Assembly: GCA_002794465.1 (NCBI GenBank)
Contig: MTSL01000169.1
Span: 62,311 to 126,310 of the forward strand
DNA length: 64,000 nt
Reading direction: 5' to 3'
Source of the DNA: Paramicrosporidium saccamoebae
Lineage: Eukaryota > Rozellomycota
This document shows positions 46,855 to 56,400 of the stretch, in pieces. Numbering within the stretch: the first letter of the stretch is position 1; every line of letters begins with the position of its first letter. The translations under genes and the position numbers were made by a program. The notes under the pieces were generated by a model. The model ran no database searches and was not told the origin of the DNA. It worked only from the letters and a program-made list of their open reading frames with translations.

Positions 46855-47826
46855 ATGGACGCACTCCCCGTGCAGGGTGGAGTGCGTCGTCGTAAGAAGA
46901 CAAATCATGCGTGTGTCTTTTGCCAACGGTCGCATATGACCTGTGATACTGAGCGACCCTGCCAGCGCTGTATTAAGCGGAGAATCGGGCATCTCTGCCA
47001 CGACGCACCGCCGCCAACTGTGGAATTTGCGGAACCGACCCCAAAGGCGCTTACCTACAGTCCCACCGAGGGTCCCTACCAGGCATATTACTCAAACGAC
47101 GAGTTTCAGCAGGCGTTTAAGATTGTCGACGATAATTGGGAGCCAGAGGCGCCCAAAATATTCGACTGCCAGGAGATTGATAACCGGATGAAAAAGTTTT
47201 GCGATGAAAAGTACTATTAGATGGATTGTTGATAGCCGTCTAGTTTTTCTCTGGAGGGTAGAGAGAGGATCAAGGCGGTCAGCAATGCGTTGGATCAGAT
47301 TTCTCAGTTCATCACGACCAATCTCAGCAAAGAAGACCTTGTCCGCAGTGAAGCCTGTGTCACCCACCTCATCGTTGTAGCTTTGTGATGTAACAATAAT
47401 TTTTAGGAATACAGCAAGATTATTGCTTGCATAACTACGCCCTTTTTGGTGGCCCGCGGAGGAGGGGAGGTGTTGCGTGTTAGCCAGACCTTTGCCGAGT
47501 TGATGCAAATCCGAAAGGAGGAGCTGGAATCCGGCTGGCAGATTTGTGAGTTGCTCACGGAAGAGGCGTTTGTGAATTATGGCGAAAAGATGGTTTCGTT
47601 GTATTTTGACCAGAGACAGCGTTCCTTTGTCACCAATTGTGTTCTTGTGCCCGGGGGATCACCAAAGTTTTTGCAGAGGAAAAAGTGCAATAGGAGTGCA
47701 CGATCATCTGGAGAAAATTCAGAGTACAGAAATGTTAGACTAGTCCCCTGTGGACTGGTTAGTACAATCAGGAGAGATGTTTATAATCTCCCAGTGTTAC
47801 TTGCAATGACATTTGTACCAATGTAA
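46855..47826 (+). CDS. ERT1: Zn2Cys6 plus PAS regulator, ERT1/AcuK/RDS2 type (three exons)
   Basis: Exons 46855-47210, 47244-47373 and 47407-47826 with two 33-nt introns. The binuclear cluster is at about residues 15-48: KKTNHACVFCQRSHMTCDTE then RPCQRCIKRRIGHLCHD, which is the ERT1/AcuK/GSM1 wording. After splicing, a helical segment (RERIKAVSNALDQISQFITT) leads into a PAS-like domain (GEVLRVSQTFAELMQIRKEE). The end holds STIRRDVYNLPVLLAMTFVP. In ascomycetes these factors activate gluconeogenic genes on non-fermentable carbon. At about 301 residues it is shorter than those. This is the most fungal-specific gene in the window. Confidence 0.87.
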
Positions 47827-47952
47827 CCTTATTCTACCCGGAAATTTTGTGGATAGTAAGCCCTCTCCGGATTCGTCAAATTAGCAAAACATTCAAAATA
47901 AAGTTGCTAGACAACCACTACAGCCAACGGGATGGCCGTATTTGGTGTAACG

Positions 47953-48555
47953 ATGAAGCTTCTCCTGACCGTTCTGCTGTTCGTGGGAGTGGCATACTGC
48001 AAAAATCACGTGGAAAGCGACGAGATTGTGCAATTCATGCGCGCCAATCCTGCAGGCGATGCTGTTGAACTGCTGGACGCACTGAATGAGGATGAACCAG
48101 ACATGCCGAAAGGATGGAGCAACTGTGGCTCCTCCGACGATCTCTTCTCTCTTCACTCTTTCACTCTAACGCCAGATCCTCCGCGTCGCTCGCAGATGCT
48201 CTCAGTGCGTGTCGCCGGAAACCTTGCCACACCCCTCGCCGGTGGAACACTTAATTACACAGTCACATTTGGCATTATCCCAATTGTGCAGGATTCGCTG
48301 AGCCTATGTGACGCATTGGCGTTGGAGCCCAAGATCCCCCAATGTCCCTTGCGGAGTGGAGACTGGGATGTACGCCATGAGGTAGAACTGCCGCGTGAGG
48401 TTCCGTTTGGAAAATACAAGGTACGGGCGGCTGCATGGGATGTGGAGGGAAGACAGATTTTCTGTGTTGAGGGCACAACGGTGATTGGGATTATGATGGC
48501 CCAAGCCAAGAAGCAGCTGGAATGGAACCGTCAATTTGACTTTGACGACGTCTGA
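47953..48555 (+). CDS. NPC2: NPC2/ML-domain sterol-lipid transfer protein
   Basis: 200 residues from MKLLLTVLLFVGVAYCKN, a signal peptide. The ML (MD-2-related lipid recognition) domain covers about 60-190: NCGSSDDLFSLHSFTLTPDP, an extended beta core, NYTVTFGIIPIV, CPLRSGDWDVRHEVELPREV and PFGKYKVRAAAWD...C. Paired Cys fit the two or three disulfides of NPC2/Npc2p. It is expected in the vacuole lumen or outside the cell and binds sterols or phosphatidylglycerol/inositol. The seven extra upstream codons (MAVFGVT) would spoil the signal peptide. Confidence 0.88.
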   Translation: MKLLLTVLLFVGVAYCKNHVESDEIVQFMRANPAGDAVELLDALNEDEPDMPKGWSNCGSSDDLFSLHSFTLTPDPPRRSQMLSVRVAGNLATPLAGGTLNYTVTFGIIPIVQDSLSLCDALALEPKIPQCPLRSGDWDVRHEVELPREVPFGKYKVRAAAWDVEGRQIFCVEGTTVIGIMMAQAKKQLEWNRQFDFDDV

Positions 48556-48689
48556 GCTCTGTGATAAATAAAGTTGCTAGCTGCGAGATTATAAGTGTGC
48601 CAAGACCCGTTATTTCGCGAGCTTGGATGGTGGGATGGCCTTCTGAATTGGGGCTATCGCTCATACTATTGAATGTAATGATTTTGTAT

Positions 48690-48825
48690 TTTGCTAGTCC
48701 TATCTGTGGTCTATGCAATCTATGACCTGTGCAATTTGTGGCCCGTGTAATCTGTGGCCTGTGCAATTTGTGGCCGGTGCAATCTTTGGTCGGTGCAATT
48801 TGCAGTCTGTGTAGTCTGCACATTC
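48690..48825. repeat. Tandem repeat, ~15/30-bp unit
   Basis: At least seven units of TGTGGCCTGTGCAAT(C/T) type (…GGTCTATGCAATCTATGACC…) between the convergent NPC2 and PH-LIM genes, up to the stop codon of the latter. Confidence 0.85.
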
Positions 48826-48826
48826 G

Positions 48827-51415
48827 TTATGCCTGAGTGAACCTCGACGGTTTTTTGAGACACGAGCGGAGCGGAGTTGCCTGGCCGGGTGCAGCCATAC
48901 TACATTCGTTTCTACAATATGACTTACCGGCCTCCAGTCGAAAGTTTAGCGTTGTGAGGGGCTCCCCACACGAGTTGCATTGCAGACACGAACTGTGGAA
49001 TGCTGCAAAGGGCGTCTTTTTTAGCTCAGAGGGGTGGACCACCTTGAGGTGGCAAATGTTGCATTCCATCTCGACGAAAGGGGTTAGGTCCGTATCGACA
49101 GCCTTTCCGGGAGCCATCTTGGCAAATTTCTGGTCAACCTCAACGACCGATCTTCGACGCTGATTGTCACGCGGAACAGTGGCGTGTGGAGGGACGCGGA
49201 GCGACGAGGATCGACGATGTGAACCCAACGAATCTTGGGCCTTGTGGGTAGTCGAAATCCAGGGAGACCCAAATTCGCTAGGATTCGGATCGTACTGGTC
49301 GATTATCGAGCCAAATTCGCTTCGATCCGTGGCCTTGGTTTCATCAACCACAGTTCTTAAAGTGGAAGGCGGTGCTTTGCTGATGCTATTCATGCGACTG
49401 TTGGACGCATGAGGAGGCTGTGTCAGAGTAGGTCGGCTCCACACGACGGGTGACTCTTCCACTTCTAAAGTCTTGGGCTCGCTGGTACGCTGGTTCTTTT
49501 TAAACTTGTTCGCCATACTTTCCAGGTCCACTTCACTTTCCGTCATTGCCGTCTCGGACAGGTTCGAGTCACTTCTAAAGTGTTTTGCCAGGTTAATGCG
49601 ACTCCAGAACGACTTTTTCGTATCAGCCTGAGGTTCCGGTTTTGGTGTTTGCGGTGCAGAGGCGACACGACTGTCTGGCTGACTGGGTACACGACTCGAA
49701 CGTGCACTGGTTGGTTTGCTACCGGACACTTCGTTAGGATCGCGTTCCGTAATGGACAGTTCCTTGGCTTCCGTTTCTGGAATCTTGGTCTTTTTGTTAG
49801 TCACACGATTGATCCAATCCAAGAAGCCCTTTCCCTCGGCCTTCTTTGCCTTGGGTGGAGCAGTGTTAATCTTACCAATCTTGGCCTTCATGATGGGTTT
49901 GCGGAGGGCCCGACGGATCTTGATCATTGCGGAGCGGCCGTCATGGTCACGAGTCTCCTCGGGGATGACTGCAGCCTCCATGGCTTCATTTCGGAAGAGC
50001 GCAAACAGTCCGTTTATGCTGTCCATGATGCCATCGATGCAGTCACTGTTCAATGTGTTGGACGGGACAAACTCACTACGACCCTCGACGATGCTAGCAA
50101 AGTTGATAATATCCGTCACCAGCGTCTGCACCTCCGGCACCACCTTGCAGGCAAATGCTCCGCTTTCCATTTGAAGGATGGACAGGAGGAAGGTCCGGAT
50201 AGACTCTATCCACACTGACACTTCCTTTCGGCGCGGCTTCTTTCGACTCAGTAGTGCCTCTGATCCAAGCTCCACTTGCTTCAACATGCGCTCCACGTCA
50301 TTGATCCATCTTTCATGGTCTGCCTCTGCATTTTGCGTTTCCTCCAGCACATTTGTCTCCTCCTTCTCTGGTCTATCTCTAATCTTCTTGCGGGCCTCAA
50401 AGAGCGGTGGGGTTTCCTGGGCGGCAGTCATGGCGTCAATCATTTCCATTGTGATTGGCTCGTTAATCTCGCGAGACGTATGGCAGCGCTGTAGACATTT
50501 GACCCATTTCTCCACTCTGCGCTTCGAGTGCGATTTACAGCGATGGGCTGTTCCATCAGTCTCGACAATATCAAAGGAGTAGCTCGTCTTTTGATTGTTA
50601 CCACCGCGGTAGATGATCTGACACTCGTCAATGTTTGTGATTGCTTTCTTCCAGCCGCGATCAGTGGGCGACTTGAAGTAGAACAATGAAGTACCCTGAA
50701 GGGCAAACCAGAATCTCTTGCTGCCCAGCGTTAGTCCTGTCTCGTGGAGCAACAGAGCGCTCTGACGTGTGATGCCGAGATGGGCTTGTGTCTCGTGTTC
50801 AGGGAGCATCATGTACTGGAAGAACTTTGAATTCTCCGCATCCTCCTCCCGTACTAGAGCCAGTGCATTTGCGCTACCCACTAGCATGCTGCAGTGGGAA
50901 CGATAGTTTCCATATAGTGCAAAGCGATTCTCTTGTGGGCCCAATGTTAGACATGCGCGAAGTAAGAGTTCCAGCTCCAGAATGTGATCAGAGGGTGCAC
51001 AGTAGAGGTCTAGAAACCACACAGGCAAACCGAGGACCATTCTAGTGTACGGGTTAAAGAAGACACGGATGCGACTCTCCTTATCTACGACCCATAGATC
51101 ACATTCATTGAACATTGCACCCGTAGTCTCGTCGAGGCTATTTTCGGAGGACTCGTCATCCTTGGTCGAATAGCTGTCCTCTATCACCTCTTCCTCCTCT
51201 CGTGGAGGACGACAATACTTGATGGCTGGGTCTTTTCGATCTACAGGCACAGTCCTCACCACACGCTTAAAGACGTCTCGCTGCGCGTGGATCATTTGGC
51301 AGCCCTTTCCGTACTCGGAGAGGAGCTGTCCAATGGTCACTGATTCATCGATCGCGTAGGGGCGGACCTCGCCCCCGCGGCGGATATATATTGTTGCTGT
51401 CAATGTTGGTGTCAT
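48827..51415 (-). CDS. Large PH plus LIM-domain protein with ubiquitin-like N-terminus
   Basis: 862 residues in one ORF. An RA/ubiquitin-like domain may open it (TLTATIYIRRGGEVRPYAID...). A FERM-like middle follows (about 140-215). A PH domain lies at about 220-320 (SKRFWFALQGTSLFYFKSPT, ending VEKWVKCLQRC with the invariant Trp). Then comes a long basic, Ser/Pro-rich linker. The C-terminus has one LIM-like finger: CNIC, 18 residues, HSSC-LQCNSC, 17 residues, C-RNEC. Such proteins link membranes to cytoskeleton or small GTPases. I know no named protein with this exact order. It may be a fungal Rho/Ras effector; the family is not recognised. Confidence 0.75.
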   Translation of the reverse strand: MTPTLTATIYIRRGGEVRPYAIDESVTIGQLLSEYGKGCQMIHAQRDVFKRVVRTVPVDRKDPAIKYCRPPREEEEVIEDSYSTKDDESSENSLDETTGAMFNECDLWVVDKESRIRVFFNPYTRMVLGLPVWFLDLYCAPSDHILELELLLRACLTLGPQENRFALYGNYRSHCSMLVGSANALALVREEDAENSKFFQYMMLPEHETQAHLGITRQSALLLHETGLTLGSKRFWFALQGTSLFYFKSPTDRGWKKAITNIDECQIIYRGGNNQKTSYSFDIVETDGTAHRCKSHSKRRVEKWVKCLQRCHTSREINEPITMEMIDAMTAAQETPPLFEARKKIRDRPEKEETNVLEETQNAEADHERWINDVERMLKQVELGSEALLSRKKPRRKEVSVWIESIRTFLLSILQMESGAFACKVVPEVQTLVTDIINFASIVEGRSEFVPSNTLNSDCIDGIMDSINGLFALFRNEAMEAAVIPEETRDHDGRSAMIKIRRALRKPIMKAKIGKINTAPPKAKKAEGKGFLDWINRVTNKKTKIPETEAKELSITERDPNEVSGSKPTSARSSRVPSQPDSRVASAPQTPKPEPQADTKKSFWSRINLAKHFRSDSNLSETAMTESEVDLESMANKFKKNQRTSEPKTLEVEESPVVWSRPTLTQPPHASNSRMNSISKAPPSTLRTVVDETKATDRSEFGSIIDQYDPNPSEFGSPWISTTHKAQDSLGSHRRSSSLRVPPHATVPRDNQRRRSVVEVDQKFAKMAPGKAVDTDLTPFVEMECNICHLKVVHPSELKKTPFAAFHSSCLQCNSCGEPLTTLNFRLEAGKSYCRNECSMAAPGQATPLRSCLKKPSRFTQA

Positions 51416-51671
51416 GTACCGACGAGTGTTGGATCTCTGTGAGACCTTTTATTCCTCTCCATTCTATTATTAGAATATTCAAAGCCGTTCATTGGACATG
51501 GCTAATTAAAGAAACTCGCTCAACTCGTCATTGGCGGCAAGTTATAATGAATCGGAATAGTTTATTGGCTGCTATAATTACACAAGTTATCAATGAGAGA
51601 AAACATCAAGACCAAGATCAATGCCATATAACCGACCCAGAGATAACGAATCTTTACTACAAATCTCATAA

Positions 51672-52407
51672 TTAGCCCTTTTTCTTGAAAAATTGCGTTA
51701 ATGATCGATGGCCCTTTGTGTCTGCATCGGTAATCTTGGACTTTTTCACAGTCTTTTTGGTGACTTCTGGTGTAGCAGGAGTGTTATTGTAGACAACGCT
51801 CCTGGGAGGTTCAATGGACATTTTTGTGCAAAAAAGTTCAACCAAGTGAGTACCAAAAATGGGAAGGAGCATATCGAGAACAAACTTTTTAGGGTCCATT
51901 TCCTTGTTCCATCGTTTTAGATTAACACTATTATTCTTCCAATGTTGAAAGAGGGGGACCATTTCCACCATTTGAGATCGCTCTTTAATCTACACATTAT
52001 CGCTGCGGATAGACACGGCTACTAGAGCAATCAATGTTTCAAGAGCAGCTTCCTCGCCAAGATCCAACATTGCTACTTCAACATTGGGCAACTCTAGCAG
52101 AGCAGTCCGCCACTCATCGATCGTATCCATCGTCAAATGTCCTGCATGACATGCGACTATGTGTGTCAACACCAAAAAGACCACATTTATAGGCATCAGA
52201 TAGACCTGCGGCCTGGACATGACAAAGTCCCCCCAAATACATGACCCTTCCCCTCCCTCCATTACCAGATACACCAATCCGCTGCCATCCACCGCCACTG
52301 TTACCTTTTGCTCTGCGTTCCATAGCGTCACTGTCTTCCTCACCTCTCCAAACTCTGTCCATTAGTCTCCATTACGACGTACCATGGGGAACAACGAGCG
52401 CGCGCAT
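51672..52407 (-). CDS. RNase H2 subunit B (three exons)
   Basis: Exons 52383-52407 (MRALVVPH), 52023-52354 and 51672-51989, with introns of 28 and 33 nt; the second donor could also be six bases inside, giving a 27-nt intron. Joined: PHEFGEVRKTVTLWN, then GEGSCIWGDFVMSRPQVYLM, then PINVVFLVLTHI, matching the RNASEH2B core (S W . I..S ... V... P.DP.FL.L). The C-terminus ends RSLTQFFKKKG, a PIP-box-like motif for PCNA. The trimeric enzyme removes ribonucleotides from DNA. A large hydrophobic middle is absent. The start is 13 bp from the divergent BOS1 start. Confidence 0.78.
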
Positions 52408-52420
52408 CCCCGGGGCCACG

Positions 52421-53044
52421 ATGAATGCCCAACTGACGGCCAAGGCTGAGCGCCAGTTACAGGCCGTACGCTCTGACATGGAGCGTCTAGAAGGAGATGG
52501 TACAGCGTTACAGGACGTGTCAGCGGGACTGGCAACGGCCATGCTGACACTCAGAAGTCTGGAAGAGTCGCTCAATAGGGAGACTTCGATGGAAAAGAGA
52601 CAACAAGGCAAACAACGGATAAAGGAACTGAGGGCAGAACATCAGTCACTGAAGGATTCCGTTGAGCGATTTAGAGCCAAATGCAAAGAATCTGAAAGAG
52701 CCACCGTCCGCACTGCTCTGTTAACGCCGGGAACTGTTCGTCCCACTGTCGCCCTTACTGAAGCCGCCCTTCAAGAGCGCGAAGACTCTACCCTGCGGTA
52801 CGCATCCCACCAGATGGATGAATACATTACCATTGGCACAGGCACCTTGGATTCCCTTCGGACTCAGAGAGGTGCATTAAAGTCTGCCCAACGAAGAGTT
52901 TTGGATGTGGGCACGACCCTCGGGCTTAGTCAGTCAGTGATGCGCGTCATTTCACGACGGACTGCGCAGGACCGGTATATTTTCTGGTTTGGGGTGATAG
53001 TCACCATTTTTGTCATATATTTATGCTGGAGGTATATCATGTAG
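52421..53044 (+). CDS. BOS1: Golgi Qb-SNARE BOS1/GOSR2 (membrin)
   Basis: 207 residues from MNAQLTAKAERQLQAVRSDM. An N-terminal helical bundle is followed by a SNARE motif at about 130-185 (MDEYITIGTGTLDSLRTQRG ALKSAQRRVLDVGTTLGLSQ) and a C-terminal tail anchor (IFWFGVIVTIFVIYLCW). The Q is replaced by the family's usual layer residues, and SVMRVISRRTAQDRYIF before the anchor is typical of GOSR2/Bos1. It mediates ER-Golgi vesicle fusion with Sed5, Bet1 and Sec22. Longer upstream frames lack conservation. Confidence 0.9.
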   Translation: MNAQLTAKAERQLQAVRSDMERLEGDGTALQDVSAGLATAMLTLRSLEESLNRETSMEKRQQGKQRIKELRAEHQSLKDSVERFRAKCKESERATVRTALLTPGTVRPTVALTEAALQEREDSTLRYASHQMDEYITIGTGTLDSLRTQRGALKSAQRRVLDVGTTLGLSQSVMRVISRRTAQDRYIFWFGVIVTIFVIYLCWRYIM

Positions 53045-53151
53045 TCCAATTGCGAGGTTTATAGTAAAGATTCTGTAAGACACTATCTGCGGTCCATGGG
53101 CAATCCCGCCGACGGCGAATATTGTCCTGCAGTAGCTTTTCACTCAACCTT

Positions 53152-53268
53152 CAGACCCTTTGTTTCTGGTCTGTATATAAGCTCACATAATAGATTCTTC
53201 ATCTCTGGTTTGCGTATACTTTTATATAAGACTTTTATCTCTGGTCTGTGTATACTTTCACGTTTATA
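53152..53268. repeat. Degenerate tandem repeat, ~40-bp unit
   Basis: Three units of the type ATCTCTGGTTTGCGTATACT + TTTATATAAGACTTTT, between the convergent BOS1 and TAP42 genes. Confidence 0.75.
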
Positions 53269-53274
53269 CAGTAT

Positions 53275-54232
53275 TTAGCCGAGGTTGTGGGTGTTACCCC
53301 ATCCACGAGGATTGTCATCTTTGAAAATGTCAAACTTGCGGTCCTTCTCATTCTGTCTATCCGAAACTTTGTCGCAATCTTCATCCTCCTCAATGACCGG
53401 CCCGTCAGGTGTTGAGCTGATGATTCCACCACGCTGCCGCTCGAGATTAAGATATTCGTCAACCGTCATGGTGGGGAGAGAATGCCCGGGCCGGAAGACA
53501 TCCCGGGCCACCTGTTGTCGGTCCTTGACCAGAACAAATGGCTGTGTGATTTTAGAGACTGTTGGGGGAGAAACAGGCTTGATCGGCTTGGCTTCAAGGG
53601 GTGCCTTGTGATGACGCAGCAAGTCCAATTCGCCATCTATGCTTTCTAATTCAGTAGTTGCTTCAATCGAAGATAATCGTATTTGAATCACGGACAATTC
53701 TCTTTCTACATCTTCCCCATCCAGTAGCAATTTGGATTCCTACGGATTACTACAGTGCATCTGATGATACCTCTAACTGTCTCCGCAGACTGGAAACGGC
53801 CTTTACGCGTGCTATCTTTACCTCCCGGATCAGACGAGGATCCTCTACTGGCCGCATCAGCAGGGTGGTTTCTTCATCCAACAAGGAATACTGTCTAACC
53901 CGGGCTGTAAACGATGCTAGTTTGGCTCTGGCCATTTCCAAATGCAATAATCTGTCGGTCTGATCATGCGACCGATGCAATGCCAAGACTTTGCCCAAAT
54001 AGTACTCGACTGCCAGAAACCGCACCGACGACGTTTGAAGGTCCTCAAACGTCTCATTAGAGCTGAACAGTGCCAGCGCTGCCACCCTCCGTTCACATTC
54101 TTCCCATATAGCGACACACCTAATATACAATTCTTGCTCATACTTCCGCTCCACCTCTTCATATAGTGAGACTGCCTCTCCGAAGAGCGCCGGTAGGGAA
54201 CGGTCCTCCCACATTGGATGCCCTGGGTGCAT
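53275..54232 (-). CDS. TAP42: PP2A regulatory protein TAP42/IGBP1 (two exons)
   Basis: Exons 53771-54232 and 53275-53739 with a 31-nt intron, joined ...RRQLE/ESKLLLDGEDVE. The family core is visible: ALALFSSNETFEDLQTSSVR FLAVEYYLGKVLAL, YSLLDEET, RPVEDPRLIREVKIARVK, and the C-terminal PGHSLPTMTVDEYLNLERQR followed by GG. TAP42 binds the catalytic subunits of PP2A-type phosphatases under TORC1 control; its TORC1 brake IML1 is also in this window. Start is uncertain between methionines at 54256, 54232 and 54214. The first would overlap the divergent CUE-Smr start by 16 bp. Confidence 0.9.
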
Positions 54233-54240
54233 GCCAGTCC

Positions 54241-55233
54241 ATGGACGAAGAGACATTCGACCACCAAATATCACGTCTCCTAGAATGCTTCCCCGAAGTC
54301 GATTTGGAAATACTTACTGAAGCAGTGTTGGAATCAGCCGGGTCATTGCCAGATGCTATCAACCATGTTTTGGCGCGCATCCTTGACCAAACAGACAGCG
54401 AAGAGGATACTGTGGGCAATTATTCTCCCATAGTATTGGAACTGCGAAATATATTTCCGTCAATTGAAGTAGAAGTAATTGACGCTTTTGTGTCCGCGTC
54501 CTTACCCGAAACAAATGTTGAGGTCCTGTCTAACGAACTGATGCTTCTTTTGGGTGAAGGTGCACCCACAAAGAAGCGAAAAATTCAGTGGAAGAAGCTT
54601 GAACACGACGAGATTAGCCAGTATTGCGCTTGGAAGCTTCCTTCTCGATGTATCCCTGTGCAGTCTCCATGCAAAAATACGACCGAGTTGATTCGTGTAA
54701 TCCAAGATTTTTTAAAGTCCCAAGTAACTGATCTGGATAATCTCGACGAGGATCCTCAAGATTTGCGAGATCAAGCCCTCGAGTTGCATTTTGAACGAGG
54801 AAGAATTATTGCAAGAGCTTCCGAGGCTCATGGGCGTGGAGGATTGACAGGAGGCTCTTCCGCCCAATACTACGCCTCAGAGGCTCTCAAGGCGGGAAAG
54901 AAAATTGAGGCTCTCCACAAAAAAGCGGGCTATTTGACTTTTATCAAGTTCAATGATGAAGCGGCTGATGACGAGATTGACCTTCACGAGCTGACCGTAT
55001 CAGAAGCTCTCTCGGTTTTAGATATAATTGTACAGAATTTCTCCTCTCCAGGTATCTTGGGATCCGAACGATTAACTGTAGGTTGGAGGCCCAAAAACCT
55101 CAGACTCGTCACTGGCGCTGGCCGACACAGCGCCGCTGGACCCCGATTAAGGCCTGTTATTTGGCAGCGACTTCGTGAACTGGAAACTATGTTTAGATAC
55201 GACGGTATTGCCGTCTTTGTATTATACAAGTAA
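54241..55233 (+). CDS. CUE-DUF1771-Smr protein (Cue2/N4BP2-like)
   Basis: 330 residues from MDEETFDHQISRLLECFPEV. Two CUE-like ubiquitin-binding repeats are near 3-45 and 68-110 (FPSIEVEVIDAFVSASLPET). The DUF1771 helix pair contains YYASEALKAGKKIEALHKKA. The Smr domain starts IDLHELTVSEALSVLD and has NLRLVTGAGRHSAAGPRLRP, with a GxGxHS-type motif. In yeast Cue2 the Smr domain cuts mRNA at collided ribosomes (No-Go decay). This protein has the same parts in the same order. It is divergent from TAP42 with only 8-26 bp between likely start codons. Confidence 0.88.
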   Translation: MDEETFDHQISRLLECFPEVDLEILTEAVLESAGSLPDAINHVLARILDQTDSEEDTVGNYSPIVLELRNIFPSIEVEVIDAFVSASLPETNVEVLSNELMLLLGEGAPTKKRKIQWKKLEHDEISQYCAWKLPSRCIPVQSPCKNTTELIRVIQDFLKSQVTDLDNLDEDPQDLRDQALELHFERGRIIARASEAHGRGGLTGGSSAQYYASEALKAGKKIEALHKKAGYLTFIKFNDEAADDEIDLHELTVSEALSVLDIIVQNFSSPGILGSERLTVGWRPKNLRLVTGAGRHSAAGPRLRPVIWQRLRELETMFRYDGIAVFVLYK

Positions 55234-55515
55234 AATAGTATTGGTGATGGTGTAATGATGTGTCTTAAAAGTCAGAACACGAGTACAAGCGTCGTATAAT
55301 GGGGAGCTGCCCTGAATCTTTTTGAGCAGGAAGGAGTTTGTTTGTTTCCTATTCGTAAAATCGCAGTGTACAGTGTGCTAAAAAGATGCTACCAACCTCA
55401 CATTCTCAACAAACCCTCCACCAATCAATCCACCATCTGCAGGTATAACATTGGTGACCAGGGCTCGGAAAGTCGTTCATCTCCATAAGACTACCGTTGG
55501 GAGCGTCATCCATCC

Positions 55516-56130
55516 ATGGGAGCCTATAAATACGTCGAAGAATTATACAAGCGCAAGCAGTCTGATGTGCTCCGTTTCCTCCAGCGCATTCGCTGCTGGG
55601 AATACCGTCAGCTGAAGGCTATCCACCGCGCCTCCCGCCCCAGCCGTCCCGATAAGGCCCGCCGTCTTGGATACAAGGCCAAGCAAGGCTACGTCATCTA
55701 CCGCATCCGCATCCGCCGCGGTGGTCGCAAGCGCCAGGTCCGTAAGGGACAGGTGATGGGAAAGCCCGCCGGACAGGGAGTGAACCAGTTGAAGCCCACT
55801 CGTGGACTGCGTGCCTTGGCTGAAGAGCGCGTCGGACGCAAGCTGGGTGGTCTTCGTGTGTTGAACTCATACTGGATCTGCCAAGATGCGACGTTCAAGT
55901 ACTTTGAGGTGATCCTGGTCGACCCCCATCACAAGGTTATCCGCCGCGATGCTCGCATCAGCTGGATCGCCAAGCCAACCATGAAGCATCGTGAGATGCG
56001 TGGTCTGACTGGTGCCGGTAAGAAGAGCCGTGGACTTGGAAAGGGACACAAATTCAACAAGACTCAGGGTGGTTCTCTGCGCAAGAACTGGAAGCGACGC
56101 AACACTCTCCAGCTCCACCGCTACCGTTAA
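55516..56130 (+). CDS. RPL15: Large-subunit ribosomal protein eL15 (RPL15)
   Basis: 204 residues, the exact family length. It begins [20 protein letters not shown] and keeps [39 protein letters not shown] and the end [11 protein letters not shown]. It is a cytosolic 60S protein. The interval upstream (55234-55515) has no ORF; it holds the promoter side with CT-rich tracts. Codon use is strongly biased to C/G-ending codons, as in uL16. Confidence 0.97.
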   Translation: MGAYKYVEELYKRKQSDVLRFLQRIRCWEYRQLKAIHRASRPSRPDKARRLGYKAKQGYVIYRIRIRRGGRKRQVRKGQVMGKPAGQGVNQLKPTRGLRALAEERVGRKLGGLRVLNSYWICQDATFKYFEVILVDPHHKVIRRDARISWIAKPTMKHREMRGLTGAGKKSRGLGKGHKFNKTQGGSLRKNWKRRNTLQLHRYR

Positions 56131-56400
56131 ATACTGTATCCTTTTTAGGCTCTCAGTCTATAATAAACGCACTTGTGCTACTATCGCGTAGTGGAAGGGA
56201 GGGAAGGGGACATTTGTCGGACGAAAGGGTGTCTTTTTGCATGCCTTTTATGAACGAATTTATTTGACAGGGAACTGGAAGCAGTACTCTTTCCATAGGA
56301 CCCACAATTATCTCTGCAGTGACTGGCTCGCCTTAATGTCTTTATTGATTGGACAGCTTGGTAGAGCTAATGTTGTTGACCTTTACAGCTGCGCTAGGGT
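56131..56400. other. Interval with a small dispersed-repeat relic
   Basis: At 56183-56213, TCGCGTAGTGGAAGGGAGGG + AAGGGG resembles the GTCGCGTAGTGGGG end of the dispersed repeat (fragment H). Otherwise nothing is recognised. Confidence 0.45.

Noticed and set aside
48690..48825. Possible CRISPR array (regular ~15/30-bp repeats)
   Set aside because: Units are adjacent without unique spacers and drift in sequence, and the genome is eukaryotic; it is a minisatellite.
49580..50218. Long plus-strand ORF (212 codons) opposite the PH-LIM gene, and others at 49716 and 50178
   Set aside because: Antisense to a well-supported 862-residue coding frame, with no family-like motif.
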